Positions 31,913-41,226 of a stretch of 64,000 nucleotides of DNA are shown in pieces (positions within the stretch are counted from its first letter, which is position 1; every line of letters starts with the position of its first letter). This DNA is from Bin80 sp965116685 (GTDB lineage Bacteria > Bacteroidota > Rhodothermia > Rhodothermales > Bin80), in NCBI GenBank assembly GCA_965116685.1, contig OZ220707.1:2542001-2606000 (forward strand), written 5' to 3'. Made by a program: the position numbers and the translations under genes. The notes under the pieces are model-generated. The model saw nothing but the letters and a program-made list of their open reading frames with translations. It made no database searches and had not been told where the DNA came from.

Positions 31913-34900
31913 TTAATGGGAAAAATTCACGCGCAAATTAAAGCCACCATTAATGGTGGTGTAGGGGAGTCTTCGGCTGTCGCCGATAAAGTCTTCATAC
32001 TGCACAAAGACATCTGCCGAAACAACATTACTGAATTGGTAGGCAATTTTTGGCTGTGCCTGAATCCTCGCCGTACTTGTCAGTACGTCGACATAAGGCT
32101 CTTCAAGAACGTCGGATACATCGAATTCCGGATCAATGGCTGCGACCTCCATAGCCCGGCGGATATAGAAACTTCGATCATCATTGGCAATACGGGACAA
32201 TGAGAGCGAGAAGTTAATGCGATTATTGAGCGTCCGGCCAAAGAATGGAAGCCGCAGGCCTGACTTGGCCCAGGATGCTGTAATCGAAATCTCGTTACTT
32301 CGGTTTTCATTCACGACATTATTAGTTGTACTCAAGGAATAAGAATTGGTCTTGTTCCATGCGATGCTGGTTTGAATATTTCCCTTGAACGATAAATCTA
32401 CTGCAATTAATGGCTGAAACCGTTCATTGATTCGTACCGCATCCACTTCCTCCTGTGGAACATCAAAGGCGATCACAGGCCCTTCCCCCAGACTAAAATA
32501 GTCAGGCTGCCCACCACGAAGATTTGACCTGAAATCTGCTGCAAAGCTGCTGGCGTAGCTGTGGCGCAGAGTAGCATTCTGGAAAATTCTCCGAATTAAC
32601 GGCCAGTTGGCAATTCCTGAGTAACTGAGACTCCAACCTGGCAGCGGAAAGGGTATGTTTCCCGTAGCTCCGAATACAAGATAACTCGACTGGAAGTTCT
32701 GATAAACCAGACGATTGGTCAGGACCGTTGATTCCAGGGTATCAGGCAGAGGGACCTCCGAATCCAGTGAGCATCTCTCTCCACAATCTGATCGGTATTG
32801 ATCCAGCTGTGATTGAAATAAATCCTGATAAGAGGCCGAAAAACTCCAGGCGGAAACCGTGATGTCACGGGTCCGTGTGGTGTCCGCCCCCGGTTGCCCG
32901 TTATCCAGAATCCGATAGGTAAGATTTTCACGACTGGTTTCTTCCATTCTCCAGTTAAAAGTGACCCGCATTTTCGTGGACAGATTTAGGGACACCCGAC
33001 CGGACCACCGGTCTGCATCACTGAGTGCATCGGTCACCTGAAATCGCTCGTTAATGATGCGCCCCTGCTCGGGTGTGATGTTTCGGTCAAATCCCAGACG
33101 ATATCGCAGTGATGGCCCCTGGCCATTGAATACAGCATCGTACAAACTGTAATGAACTTGTACGTCACCAAACTCATCCAAAACCCCAACATTATTGGCT
33201 GTGGTATTGCGTGCGCCATTGTAGGTTAAGGATAGATCCTGAATGCCTGTAAGCGCGAGCAGTAGTCGACGTGTAAGTACTTTCGGAGTCAAGCTCTGCG
33301 GAAAGCTGATCCTAGGTGTGCGGGTTGAGTCTTCTGCTTGCAATTCAACAGGACTAGGTATAGGTTGATTGACGGGAGGCTCTTCATCGGGAACCTCCTC
33401 CTCGCCCGGCTCTACATCACGATCCTGTTCCTGCCGCCTTTCTTCTCGACGTCTCTGCAGTTCCCGCCGCCGTTGTTCCCGGCGCCTTGCCCGATCCTGT
33501 TCCTTTGCCAGGCGACGAGCTTGAGCCTCGGATTCAGCGGCACGCTGCGCTCCCTCAAGTCGCTGATAGAACCCAAACTTTCGAATGAGGTCTTGCGGGC
33601 GTAAGGTGAGTCCACCACGAATAGTGGTAGTGAGTCTGGTTCGGGCGCCTGTATTACTGCCTACAGACCCATTTGACCAGTTAAAATTTGTTGAGTACCC
33701 AATATCCTGAACCTGTATCCAAGACAATGCCTGATAGCGTTGGAGGCGAGGCCTGAAAGTGGCATTGAATCGGGATGAGTAGTTCTCAGGACGAATATTG
33801 GATGTGCCGGGTGCACTGCCTCCGAGTGCCTGCCGGAATACCTGGCCGAACTTCCGAGGTTGAAGGCTGGTAAGCTCAAAAGCAGTTACTCCTACTTGCG
33901 ATTCATCAATCACCCCTTCCTGAATCAGTGAGGCCAGGCTCGTGTCGTCCAGTTGTGATTCAGCCCCGGTGGGATCAATTAAAATGACGGAATAAAGCGT
34001 ATCAACTCCGATCGCATTCAAGCTCTGATCTGTACTTGATTGCATCCCCAGCTCCAGGAAGCTGAATGGGCTGTATTGCAAACTGAAGTCCCGGGAATGC
34101 GAGAATTGATGTTGGGAGCGAATCGGGAATTGCACATCCATAGGCAAGTCAGAACCGCGTAGGCGAGCCGGATCCGGGCGCTGCTTCGAGGACGAAAGTG
34201 CCCGGTTGGCATTCAGGCTGTAATCCAGCGAAGAGGGAAGGTAATTGAGTCCAGTGTTACTCAATAACCTCAAGACAGGGACTCCCTCCAGCCAGCCAAA
34301 TAATCGCAGGACCCGTGGGTTTCTGATCTGCAGGCGATAGCTCAATGATGTACGCCAGCGCCAAGAATTGCGAAAGGATTGTGTCGGTGTCCGGGTTTTT
34401 GTATCGGAGTAGGAATAACTGAAAGACAAGCCATCAACCGTATTTCGCACCAGACGGGAGCGTGCCCCACTCTTGCTAACCCGTGTAGTGTATGAGGTGG
34501 TCTTGGAAAAGGTCTGAGCCTCTTCGCGAATCTGTTGCTGCCGGATCGCAATTTCTGAACTGGTCAAGGTAGAGTCAGCTGCGATTGCATTTTGGAGGCT
34601 CGTGACACGTATGTCTCCCCGGTTTGGATCAAATCGCGGAAGTCTGGAGTTCTCCTTCACCTCCATACTGACAGGTAACCTCCACCCGTATCGTTCCGGG
34701 ATAAACTTATCAACGCTCAACTGGGAGTTGACGGTCCAGTTCTGGATATTGAGTTGTTCCCGATCAGCCAGAGTACTGGAGAGCGCACCAAACCCATCCG
34801 ATTGTGCCCGCAGAGATACTTTAACACGTGCCAGATCTGCCAGCTTGATGTCTGCCGTACCGTAAGCTGCGTACCCTACTTCCTGGTCATATCCAGACAT

Positions 34901-37900
34901 ACGCAGTTCGTTGACCCACACGTTTGCCTCATTCAATACCTCCTCTTGCCCTGACACGTTTCGAATGCCAACTACGATCGTAGTAATTCGATCGAGGCTC
35001 GGTGTCCCGCGAACCCCAATTCGTGTGCCTGGAGGGGCAAACTCTGCAATGGCTGATTGAAAGTTTGCATGAACATCACTCCAGAACACCTCGTTGGGAT
35101 CAAATCCGTCACCAGATTCATCCACATATGCGTCACGCAGAAACTTCATTTGGTTCAGAGAACTCAGCACGATATTCACGGAATTGAGATCAATGAATGC
35201 CTCTCCGTCCGGATCGGGATTTGGCTGATTCGTACGCCACAGGTAATCGGATTTTTGCTCCGAATCTGTAGGGAGTTCACTGAGTGGGCTGGCGGTCAGG
35301 GACTGTTCATATTCATAATAGTCAGAGTCTTCATTGCCTCCAAGTCGGATAAAGAATTTAAGAACTCCCCGGTCTTCCATTTCAAGAGGACGGTTATTAA
35401 TCTGGCCATCCAGATGCACAAACATGCGCAGGTTCTTGTATCGGAGCAGGTCCTGTGCCGAGGTGTAGGTGTGATAGACCGCCAGTTGTCGATTTGGCCG
35501 AAGGTTGCTTGCACGAAGGACCATCGCTTGTTCTCTGGCATCTCGAATCGTACCTGATTGTGCTTCACGTATACGATTCCTGACCGCCCCTTTTGGGATT
35601 TCGTAACTGGGACTCTCTTCATTATTCACGCTTTCAATACTGATGCGTGCCCCCGTAATCGGATCCTCAGGAGGAATCATCTCTCCATCTGCATCTGTTG
35701 CATTGACCACCTCACTTGCTCTCCATTGACTGCCAACCAGCTCGAGAGTTGCAAAGCGTATGGTGATGGGGGAGGTATGTCCGGTGGTCCAGATGCGGAT
35801 GGACTCCATGAGTGTGAAATCCTGAATCTCCCCCACACGGCGGGTAAAATTCTTGACGGGGATCCGAACCAGATACCATCCGGTCCCCACACCACCGGAA
35901 GACGTAATTTCGTTGATTACATAATCGTCCGTATTCTCGGGTTGGGCTAGCTCATCCAGGAGCCCGAGATTGAGTGGCACCTCGTACTGGAAGTAGCTGT
36001 TTTCCGTATCAGAAGCAGAATTCAGGTTAATATCTTCCGAGTCGGGTATGCGTGAATTCCCATTGTCTTCTCCAGAAGGTCCCAACTTACTATGGGCATC
36101 AAACGTATTCAATTCGTGTCCTGGAAAGAATCGAGTAAAACGCTCCTGAACCGTTGCGCCACCTGGAAAGAACCGATCATTGCCGAAAAAACTGTTGTTC
36201 AGGAAATAATAATAGTCGTCGGCAGAAGGATCCAAGAGTGCCTTTGCTTTTTCTCGGGCGAGTATTTCAGGGTACCGGACACTGACGGTGTTCTCCAGAG
36301 ACTCGAGGAACTCCGCGAACACAAACTGCTCTGTTCCGGCTCCCCCTTCTTGCTCGAACTTATTATTGGGGAAGGAGGGGAGGCCATCCAGCCCAAGATC
36401 CTCGGTGATACGTTCGTTCGCGTCAATCGGATTGATTTTTTGATTCTGTTGCCCAGTAGATAACCTCGCTAATGATCCAACACTCCCAACTTCTGACAGC
36501 GAAAGACCATCTTCTGTGTTGAGTTTATTATCCGGGATCACATCTTCACTGATACGACCAATATCAATCATCAGCTTTGCCTGAGGATCAGTCTGTCCCG
36601 ATTCAGGGTACGGCCGCATCACAAATTCGACAAATTCGATATTTTTTGAGGTAAAGTCAGTGTTCCCTTCGGTCAGGCGCTGTGTCATCCCTCCCCATGC
36701 TTCGCGTGGATTGTCCAGGAAGCGTCCAAGGTCACGGTTATAGTTGTAGGGGCCGCGTCCATGTGGAGTAAAATAAAGGTCAAGTGTGGTCAGGATTCGT
36801 TCACTCTGAAGCGTTTCCCGATTAGGGAATACCTGTTGCGGAGTCACGAGATCTACCGCAGGGCCGAAATCACCGCCAAATTGCTTCAGGGATGAGGCAT
36901 TCAGCGTATACCAGCCCAAAACTGCACGGCCATCGTTGCTCAACTCCATTTCGGTTCCTCCCATCTCGTCCTGAACACCAATGACGGGGGCACTGCTGAG
37001 CAGCCATGCTCCCTGGCGTGCAAGCGAGATCAGGTTTTCGAATCCTTCAAAATCGTCCACATAGGAAATCCCCTGAGTTTCGTCGGCGTAAAAATCCCGA
37101 CCATCCTTTCGAAGCTCTCGCCTCTGGTCCTTGAAGGCATTCGTCAGTACATGGCTGGGACGTAACTGGGCAAATTCTCCGATGACAGAGATAGAGCTGG
37201 GCTCTTTCGTTTGAATGAGCGGAAGCCAGTCAATTGCCCGTGTGAGCCATTGGGGGTCCAGTTGAAGACGGGAATCTATCCCCCAAATCATGTTGGAGAT
37301 TGGTTCATCTCCAACACGAAACTTATCGGTGAGCGATTTTTGACTCAGTCGCATGATGGTTCCACCCACAGAAATCTCGTCTCTCGGGAGATATTCAAGC
37401 CGGGCTCCAAGAAGCGTTTTTTGCTGAAGGTTGATAAATGCGTTTTCTTCATAATCAATTGCAATGTCCCGGCCAGCGACTAGGTAGGATGGATTTATAA
37501 TGGTGACCGTTCCACCTAGATAGTCAACGATATAGTCCATTCCTTCCGCAAGCGTGTTGCCACCTGAAGTGACTCGTACGGATCCTTCAACGAGGCCAGA
37601 ATAGGCTTTGAGGTCATAGAAGGAAGGAATCCCCCCTCTGTGGGATCCTTCAATCAGATAGACATTTTTTGCTGTATTTCGAATGGCATTCACACGCTTT
37701 TGCGTATATAGTTCCTTGAATACATAGAGCTCTTTTGCCTCAGCTTTTTCTTCTTCATCCAGCTCACTGGCATCAATCAGGGTCTCAATCCTCTGGCCAA
37801 ATGGCTCTAGGTAGGGAAAAATCAATAATCCATCTCCGGGAATAATGGTATAGTTTGGTAGAAAGTCAAATAGGTTATCCGGTTGTTGGGCACCATCTTC

Positions 37901-39841
37901 ATTGAGCCGGTCAAGACCGAGCACCTGGATGAGTGTCTGTTGTCCGGTGATGCCTGGGATCGTTTGGGTGGTAGCTTGTCCGGGTGGTTCAAAGCTGATA
38001 TCCAGAGCAAAATCGGTGGGCAGCAGACCTCGGGTGAGCTCATAGATATTACGCATTTCCAGGTGCCAAGCTGCCGGATTGAGCTCATTCTCCTCCCCTA
38101 GGTTTGCGGGTTGTTGGAGGTTCACCGGTTTCAGCAGCTTCAGTACAAGGCGATCTCCAATCTGGCTATTGTCGCCACCGCCGGTCTGGCTGGAAAAGTC
38201 GCCAACCTGAACCTCCGATCCATCTGCGAGATAGCGAAAGGATACGGCCAGCGCCTCACTCTCCTGGATGCTTTGTCGCAGGGTGATGTATCCTAGACCT
38301 GAATCGAGATCATAGTCCCGACCAAGCTCAAGTTTTTTGAACTGTCCGACCTGGTAGTCGACGGTAGTCAGGGGTTGTTGCATGGCAGCACTCTCAAGGT
38401 AGTCCTGCGGTACGGCCTCGCCGGCACGTAATTGATTCTGTAGTTCCGCTGCGTCGTACTGGTCCAGGTTACTGTTGGGGTGACGTTCCTGGGTATAGCG
38501 ATTTGCATCGCGAATGATGGCTGTCGGCTCACCCAGGTCTACGACGGCTACGACCTGCCGGACATTTTGCTCTTCCGGGGAAACCGGGGTTAGTTTCCAG
38601 ACTTCAATATCCGTGATGTGCGAAAAAACAGCATCCAGGATGATATTGGGGGGATCGCTTAATGCCTCGTTCCAGCGGTTGCGGAAGTAGTAACTGAGAA
38701 AATAATACTTCCGTTGACTGTAATCCGTGGGTCGGCGACTAAAGCTGGATGTTTCAGCACCACCGTCAAGGGAAAGCGAATTTGACTGCCCCTCCTGCTG
38801 GCTGGCGACGGTCGTGAGTCGCAGTGCTCCAAGCTGAAATTCAGACTTGATCCCAAACAGGCTTTGTCCGCCTCGAATGAGGCTGGAAGGGGTTTGCAGG
38901 AAGACATTCCCGGCTTCGATACTTTGGATGATTTCATCTTCGTATCCGGTGTAGATCAGTTCCAATTGGTTCTGAAAATCGAAATCACGGTTGGTGTCCC
39001 AGTCGACGTTGACTTTCATTTTGTCCCCAATCGTTCCGGTAACTCCCAGCCGCAGGTCCATCCGAAACTCTGGTGTCAGTTGTGATCCTCGTCCGATAAC
39101 TGCCTGTTGCGCAGTTTTCTCGTAGATGAATGCAGGCCGGATATCGGCACTTCCATTGACGCGCAGGTCCACTTCATTTTTACCAAAAATGGTGGTAAAG
39201 CCACTTTGACGGCCCCCCGGCACAGAGATTGACAGACCAAGCCCTCGACGCTGTCGCTCTTCTAAATCTCTGCGGCGCCGAAGGAGGGTTTGCCAGTTGC
39301 GATGAAGGTTTTGGGAGAATCTCTCGGCTTGGTATTGTTCGCGGGTGACTTGGAGGGAATGCCGGACATCTTCGCCAGCTACACGTTCTCTGATCGTGTA
39401 GAATGAACCCGTACTGTCCAACTCAACGTCATGTCTCCAGCCAGAAAACAGTCCCACACCTAGGGATCGCCGTTCTGTTGGCAGCATCGCGACGGTGCGC
39501 CTCGGTGGCATCAGGTTGGTAAAATATCGTTTTGCGCGTTCGTTCGTATCCGGTGGCGGTGCAAGTGAGTCAATCCGAGCCAGGAGGAGGCTATCCAGCC
39601 CTAGATCCAGGACCATTCCCCGTACAGAGTCGCGACCCAGACGGGAAAGAAGTGCCCGGAGGGAATCGACTTGGTGTAGCGTTACGCTGTCCGTGTCCGC
39701 AACCGCAATATTCTCCCATAGGCGACTTCGAGAGTGGTCTCCCTGGGCAGCGGTATGCGCCAAGAATATGCAAACCAGTAGCGCTCCTACTGAGTATACC
39801 GCCAGTTGGCGTATTGCAAAAAGTCGTCTGTTCAGGTGCAT
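31913..39841 (-). CDS. sprA: Type IX secretion translocon / gliding motility protein SprA
   Basis: 2,642 residues, the size expected of SprA, the very large outer-membrane barrel that forms the type IX secretion channel. A signal peptide (RQLAVYSVGALLVCIFLAHTAAQ) is followed by repeated SprA-N type segments. Examples are RMDLRLGVTGTIGDKMKVNVDWDTN, with YTGYEDEIIQSIEAGNVFL and SLFGIKSEFQLGALRLTTVASQQEG. The C-terminus VNGGFNLRVNFSH fits a final barrel strand. A charged low-complexity insert lies about residues 2094-2165: an Arg/Glu/Gln-rich stretch followed by a Glu/Pro-rich one. Other T9SS genes are outside the window. Confidence 0.93.
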   Translation of the reverse strand: MHLNRRLFAIRQLAVYSVGALLVCIFLAHTAAQGDHSRSRLWENIAVADTDSVTLHQVDSLRALLSRLGRDSVRGMVLDLGLDSLLLARIDSLAPPPDTNERAKRYFTNLMPPRRTVAMLPTERRSLGVGLFSGWRHDVELDSTGSFYTIRERVAGEDVRHSLQVTREQYQAERFSQNLHRNWQTLLRRRRDLEERQRRGLGLSISVPGGRQSGFTTIFGKNEVDLRVNGSADIRPAFIYEKTAQQAVIGRGSQLTPEFRMDLRLGVTGTIGDKMKVNVDWDTNRDFDFQNQLELIYTGYEDEIIQSIEAGNVFLQTPSSLIRGGQSLFGIKSEFQLGALRLTTVASQQEGQSNSLSLDGGAETSSFSRRPTDYSQRKYYFLSYYFRNRWNEALSDPPNIILDAVFSHITDIEVWKLTPVSPEEQNVRQVVAVVDLGEPTAIIRDANRYTQERHPNSNLDQYDAAELQNQLRAGEAVPQDYLESAAMQQPLTTVDYQVGQFKKLELGRDYDLDSGLGYITLRQSIQESEALAVSFRYLADGSEVQVGDFSSQTGGGDNSQIGDRLVLKLLKPVNLQQPANLGEENELNPAAWHLEMRNIYELTRGLLPTDFALDISFEPPGQATTQTIPGITGQQTLIQVLGLDRLNEDGAQQPDNLFDFLPNYTIIPGDGLLIFPYLEPFGQRIETLIDASELDEEEKAEAKELYVFKELYTQKRVNAIRNTAKNVYLIEGSHRGGIPSFYDLKAYSGLVEGSVRVTSGGNTLAEGMDYIVDYLGGTVTIINPSYLVAGRDIAIDYEENAFINLQQKTLLGARLEYLPRDEISVGGTIMRLSQKSLTDKFRVGDEPISNMIWGIDSRLQLDPQWLTRAIDWLPLIQTKEPSSISVIGEFAQLRPSHVLTNAFKDQRRELRKDGRDFYADETQGISYVDDFEGFENLISLARQGAWLLSSAPVIGVQDEMGGTEMELSNDGRAVLGWYTLNASSLKQFGGDFGPAVDLVTPQQVFPNRETLQSERILTTLDLYFTPHGRGPYNYNRDLGRFLDNPREAWGGMTQRLTEGNTDFTSKNIEFVEFVMRPYPESGQTDPQAKLMIDIGRISEDVIPDNKLNTEDGLSLSEVGSVGSLARLSTGQQNQKINPIDANERITEDLGLDGLPSFPNNKFEQEGGAGTEQFVFAEFLESLENTVSVRYPEILAREKAKALLDPSADDYYYFLNNSFFGNDRFFPGGATVQERFTRFFPGHELNTFDAHSKLGPSGEDNGNSRIPDSEDINLNSASDTENSYFQYEVPLNLGLLDELAQPENTDDYVINEITSSGGVGTGWYLVRIPVKNFTRRVGEIQDFTLMESIRIWTTGHTSPITIRFATLELVGSQWRASEVVNATDADGEMIPPEDPITGARISIESVNNEESPSYEIPKGAVRNRIREAQSGTIRDAREQAMVLRASNLRPNRQLAVYHTYTSAQDLLRYKNLRMFVHLDGQINNRPLEMEDRGVLKFFIRLGGNEDSDYYEYEQSLTASPLSELPTDSEQKSDYLWRTNQPNPDPDGEAFIDLNSVNIVLSSLNQMKFLRDAYVDESGDGFDPNEVFWSDVHANFQSAIAEFAPPGTRIGVRGTPSLDRITTIVVGIRNVSGQEEVLNEANVWVNELRMSGYDQEVGYAAYGTADIKLADLARVKVSLRAQSDGFGALSSTLADREQLNIQNWTVNSQLSVDKFIPERYGWRLPVSMEVKENSRLPRFDPNRGDIRVTSLQNAIAADSTLTSSEIAIRQQQIREEAQTFSKTTSYTTRVSKSGARSRLVRNTVDGLSFSYSYSDTKTRTPTQSFRNSWRWRTSLSYRLQIRNPRVLRLFGWLEGVPVLRLLSNTGLNYLPSSLDYSLNANRALSSSKQRPDPARLRGSDLPMDVQFPIRSQHQFSHSRDFSLQYSPFSFLELGMQSSTDQSLNAIGVDTLYSVILIDPTGAESQLDDTSLASLIQEGVIDESQVGVTAFELTSLQPRKFGQVFRQALGGSAPGTSNIRPENYSSRFNATFRPRLQRYQALSWIQVQDIGYSTNFNWSNGSVGSNTGARTRLTTTIRGGLTLRPQDLIRKFGFYQRLEGAQRAAESEAQARRLAKEQDRARRREQRRRELQRRREERRQEQDRDVEPGEEEVPDEEPPVNQPIPSPVELQAEDSTRTPRISFPQSLTPKVLTRRLLLALTGIQDLSLTYNGARNTTANNVGVLDEFGDVQVHYSLYDAVFNGQGPSLRYRLGFDRNITPEQGRIINERFQVTDALSDADRWSGRVSLNLSTKMRVTFNWRMEETSRENLTYRILDNGQPGADTTRTRDITVSAWSFSASYQDLFQSQLDQYRSDCGERCSLDSEVPLPDTLESTVLTNRLVYQNFQSSYLVFGATGNIPFPLPGWSLSYSGIANWPLIRRIFQNATLRHSYASSFAADFRSNLRGGQPDYFSLGEGPVIAFDVPQEEVDAVRINERFQPLIAVDLSFKGNIQTSIAWNKTNSYSLSTTNNVVNENRSNEISITASWAKSGLRLPFFGRTLNNRINFSLSLSRIANDDRSFYIRRAMEVAAIDPEFDVSDVLEEPYVDVLTSTARIQAQPKIAYQFSNVVSADVFVQYEDFIGDSRRLPYTTINGGFNLRVNFSH

Positions 39842-39987
39842 TTATCCTGTTGACGAGCCTGTACTTGTCCTGTGATGATGTAGCCTGTGCCTCTTGTGCT
39901 CGTATCAGTAAATGCAGATATGCAGGTCCTTTTTTTGTAGGTTGGAGAAATACAACGATGGTTCATTGCAACGCAACGGGAATAGCC

Positions 39988-40452
39988 ATGTTCAGATCAA
40001 TATTTTTTTTGGGGGCAATCCTCCTGACAGGCTTAGTCATCGGCTGTTCAACTACACAGGAAAGGGATATTCAAGAACTGCTCCAAATGCAGCAGGATGC
40101 ATGGAATGCTGGAGATATCGAAACGTTTATGCAGGGTTACCTTAATAGTGACAGTCTTCGCTTTGTGGGATCAGGGGGAGAAGTTCGGGGTTGGCAATCC
40201 ACATTGGAGAGATACCATCGGGCGTATCCCGATCGGGAAGCGATGGGGATACTGTCGTTTGATCTCCGGGAAATTCGTACGCTTGGTCGTCGGCATGCAA
40301 TGATTTTTGGTGCTTACACATTAGAACGGGAAAATGATCAACCCACAGGGCTATTTACATTGATCGCTGAATATACTGAAGATGGCTGGCGTATCATCCA
40401 TGATCATACATCTGCAGATCCAATCCCCGAAATACACCAGAATTTAGAATGA
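39988..40452 (+). CDS. NTF2-like (SnoaL/DUF4440-type) lipoprotein
   Basis: 154 residues from the ATG at 39988; the longer upstream frame runs antisense over sprA and is rejected. The signal sequence MFRSIFFLGAILLTGLVIGCSTTQ has a lipobox (VIGC). The mature part has the NTF2-like cone: a first helix RDIQELLQMQQDAWNAGDIETFMQGY, then strands with LFTLIAEYTEDGWRIIHDHTS, which is the DUF4440 end motif. These proteins are usually ligand-binding or of unknown role. It overlaps the SDR start by 4 bp and starts an operon with it. It is divergent from sprA with a 146-bp gap. Confidence 0.82.
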   Translation: MFRSIFFLGAILLTGLVIGCSTTQERDIQELLQMQQDAWNAGDIETFMQGYLNSDSLRFVGSGGEVRGWQSTLERYHRAYPDREAMGILSFDLREIRTLGRRHAMIFGAYTLERENDQPTGLFTLIAEYTEDGWRIIHDHTSADPIPEIHQNLE

Positions 40453-41114
40453 CAGATCCCTGTTCGTATATGCAGGATAAGGTTGTAGTTGTAACCGGTG
40501 CGGGTGGCCGTTTAGGTCGACGCTTGGTTGCACGGTTTACGGAAGTCGGTGCTCATGTGGTCGCGATTGGCAATGAAGGGACCGAGGATATAATCCTGGA
40601 CCTGGCGAGTGAGGACGAAGTCGTGGATGTCTTTGAGCGGATTCAGCGTAAGCACAAGGGGATGGATGTCCTTATCCATGCAGTTGGAACGTGGAATGAA
40701 TGGCCACTTCTGGATACGAAGCTGGAAGATTGGGAGCGCATGATGCAGATCAATCTGACCACCAGCTTTTTGTGCTTCCGCGAAGCAGCACGGCACATGG
40801 TTAAGGATGGAGGGACGATCATAGGAATTTGTGCTCGGTCCGGTCTTGAAGCTGCAGTCGCCCGGGGAGGGGCCTACGCGGCAAGCAAGGCAGGGCTTCT
40901 GCGTCTTGTGGAAGCAGTTGCAGCAGAGCACCCAACACTGAATACTTACGCTCTGGCCCCATCCGTAATTCTCTACAAGGGCGCTTCCGGTCGAGGAGTT
41001 CATGCGGATGATCTGGTGCAGTTGGCCATTCAGTTATGCTCTAAGTCTGCAGGATCGCTTCGTGGAACCGCATTACAGGCATACGGCATGCATTCGTCAC
41101 GATCCAATGACTGA
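40449..41114 (+). CDS. SDR family oxidoreductase
   Basis: 221 residues. The glycine motif TGAGGRLGRR (16-25), the HAVG segment in place of NNAG, and Ser131, Tyr143 and Lys147 (YAASK) support the SDR fold. The motif after the coenzyme site (ILDLASEDEVVDVFERI) is typical of classical SDRs, but the protein is short. The substrate is unknown. Start and stop overlap the neighbouring genes (4 and 8 bp), so four genes from 39988 to 42900 are likely read together. Confidence 0.82.
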   Translation: MTDPCSYMQDKVVVVTGAGGRLGRRLVARFTEVGAHVVAIGNEGTEDIILDLASEDEVVDVFERIQRKHKGMDVLIHAVGTWNEWPLLDTKLEDWERMMQINLTTSFLCFREAARHMVKDGGTIIGICARSGLEAAVARGGAYAASKAGLLRLVEAVAAEHPTLNTYALAPSVILYKGASGRGVHADDLVQLAIQLCSKSAGSLRGTALQAYGMHSSRSND

Positions 41115-41223
41115 GTCTAATCAGGAACCCGGGGCACCACTTGTTCCAACACTGATCCGTGTGTTTGCTGCACAGGCGGCGGTGATGCTGTTTCTGTGGC
41201 TTCTGCACTCGTTGTACAACTAG
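41107..41223 (+). CDS. 38-residue single-pass membrane peptide
   Basis: A short frame starting with ATG at 41107, inside the end of the SDR gene, and stopping 3 bp before the symporter ATG. The peptide has a soluble start (MTESNQEPGAPLVPTLIR) and one hydrophobic helix (VFAAQAAVMLFLWLLHSLYN). The tight coupling on both sides and the clean membrane segment argue for a real small gene. By analogy with small subunits found ahead of other sodium/solute symporters (for example DUF4212 proteins), it may bind or regulate the transporter. That is inference; I do not recognise the family. Confidence 0.5.
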   Translation: MTESNQEPGAPLVPTLIRVFAAQAAVMLFLWLLHSLYN

Positions 41224-41226
41224 CCG

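Noticed and set aside
31916..38296. Plus-strand frames antisense to sprA
   Set aside because: Shadows of a well-supported large gene.
39532..39987. N-terminal extension of the NTF2-like lipoprotein
   Set aside because: It would run antisense into sprA; the lipoprotein signal starts at 39988.
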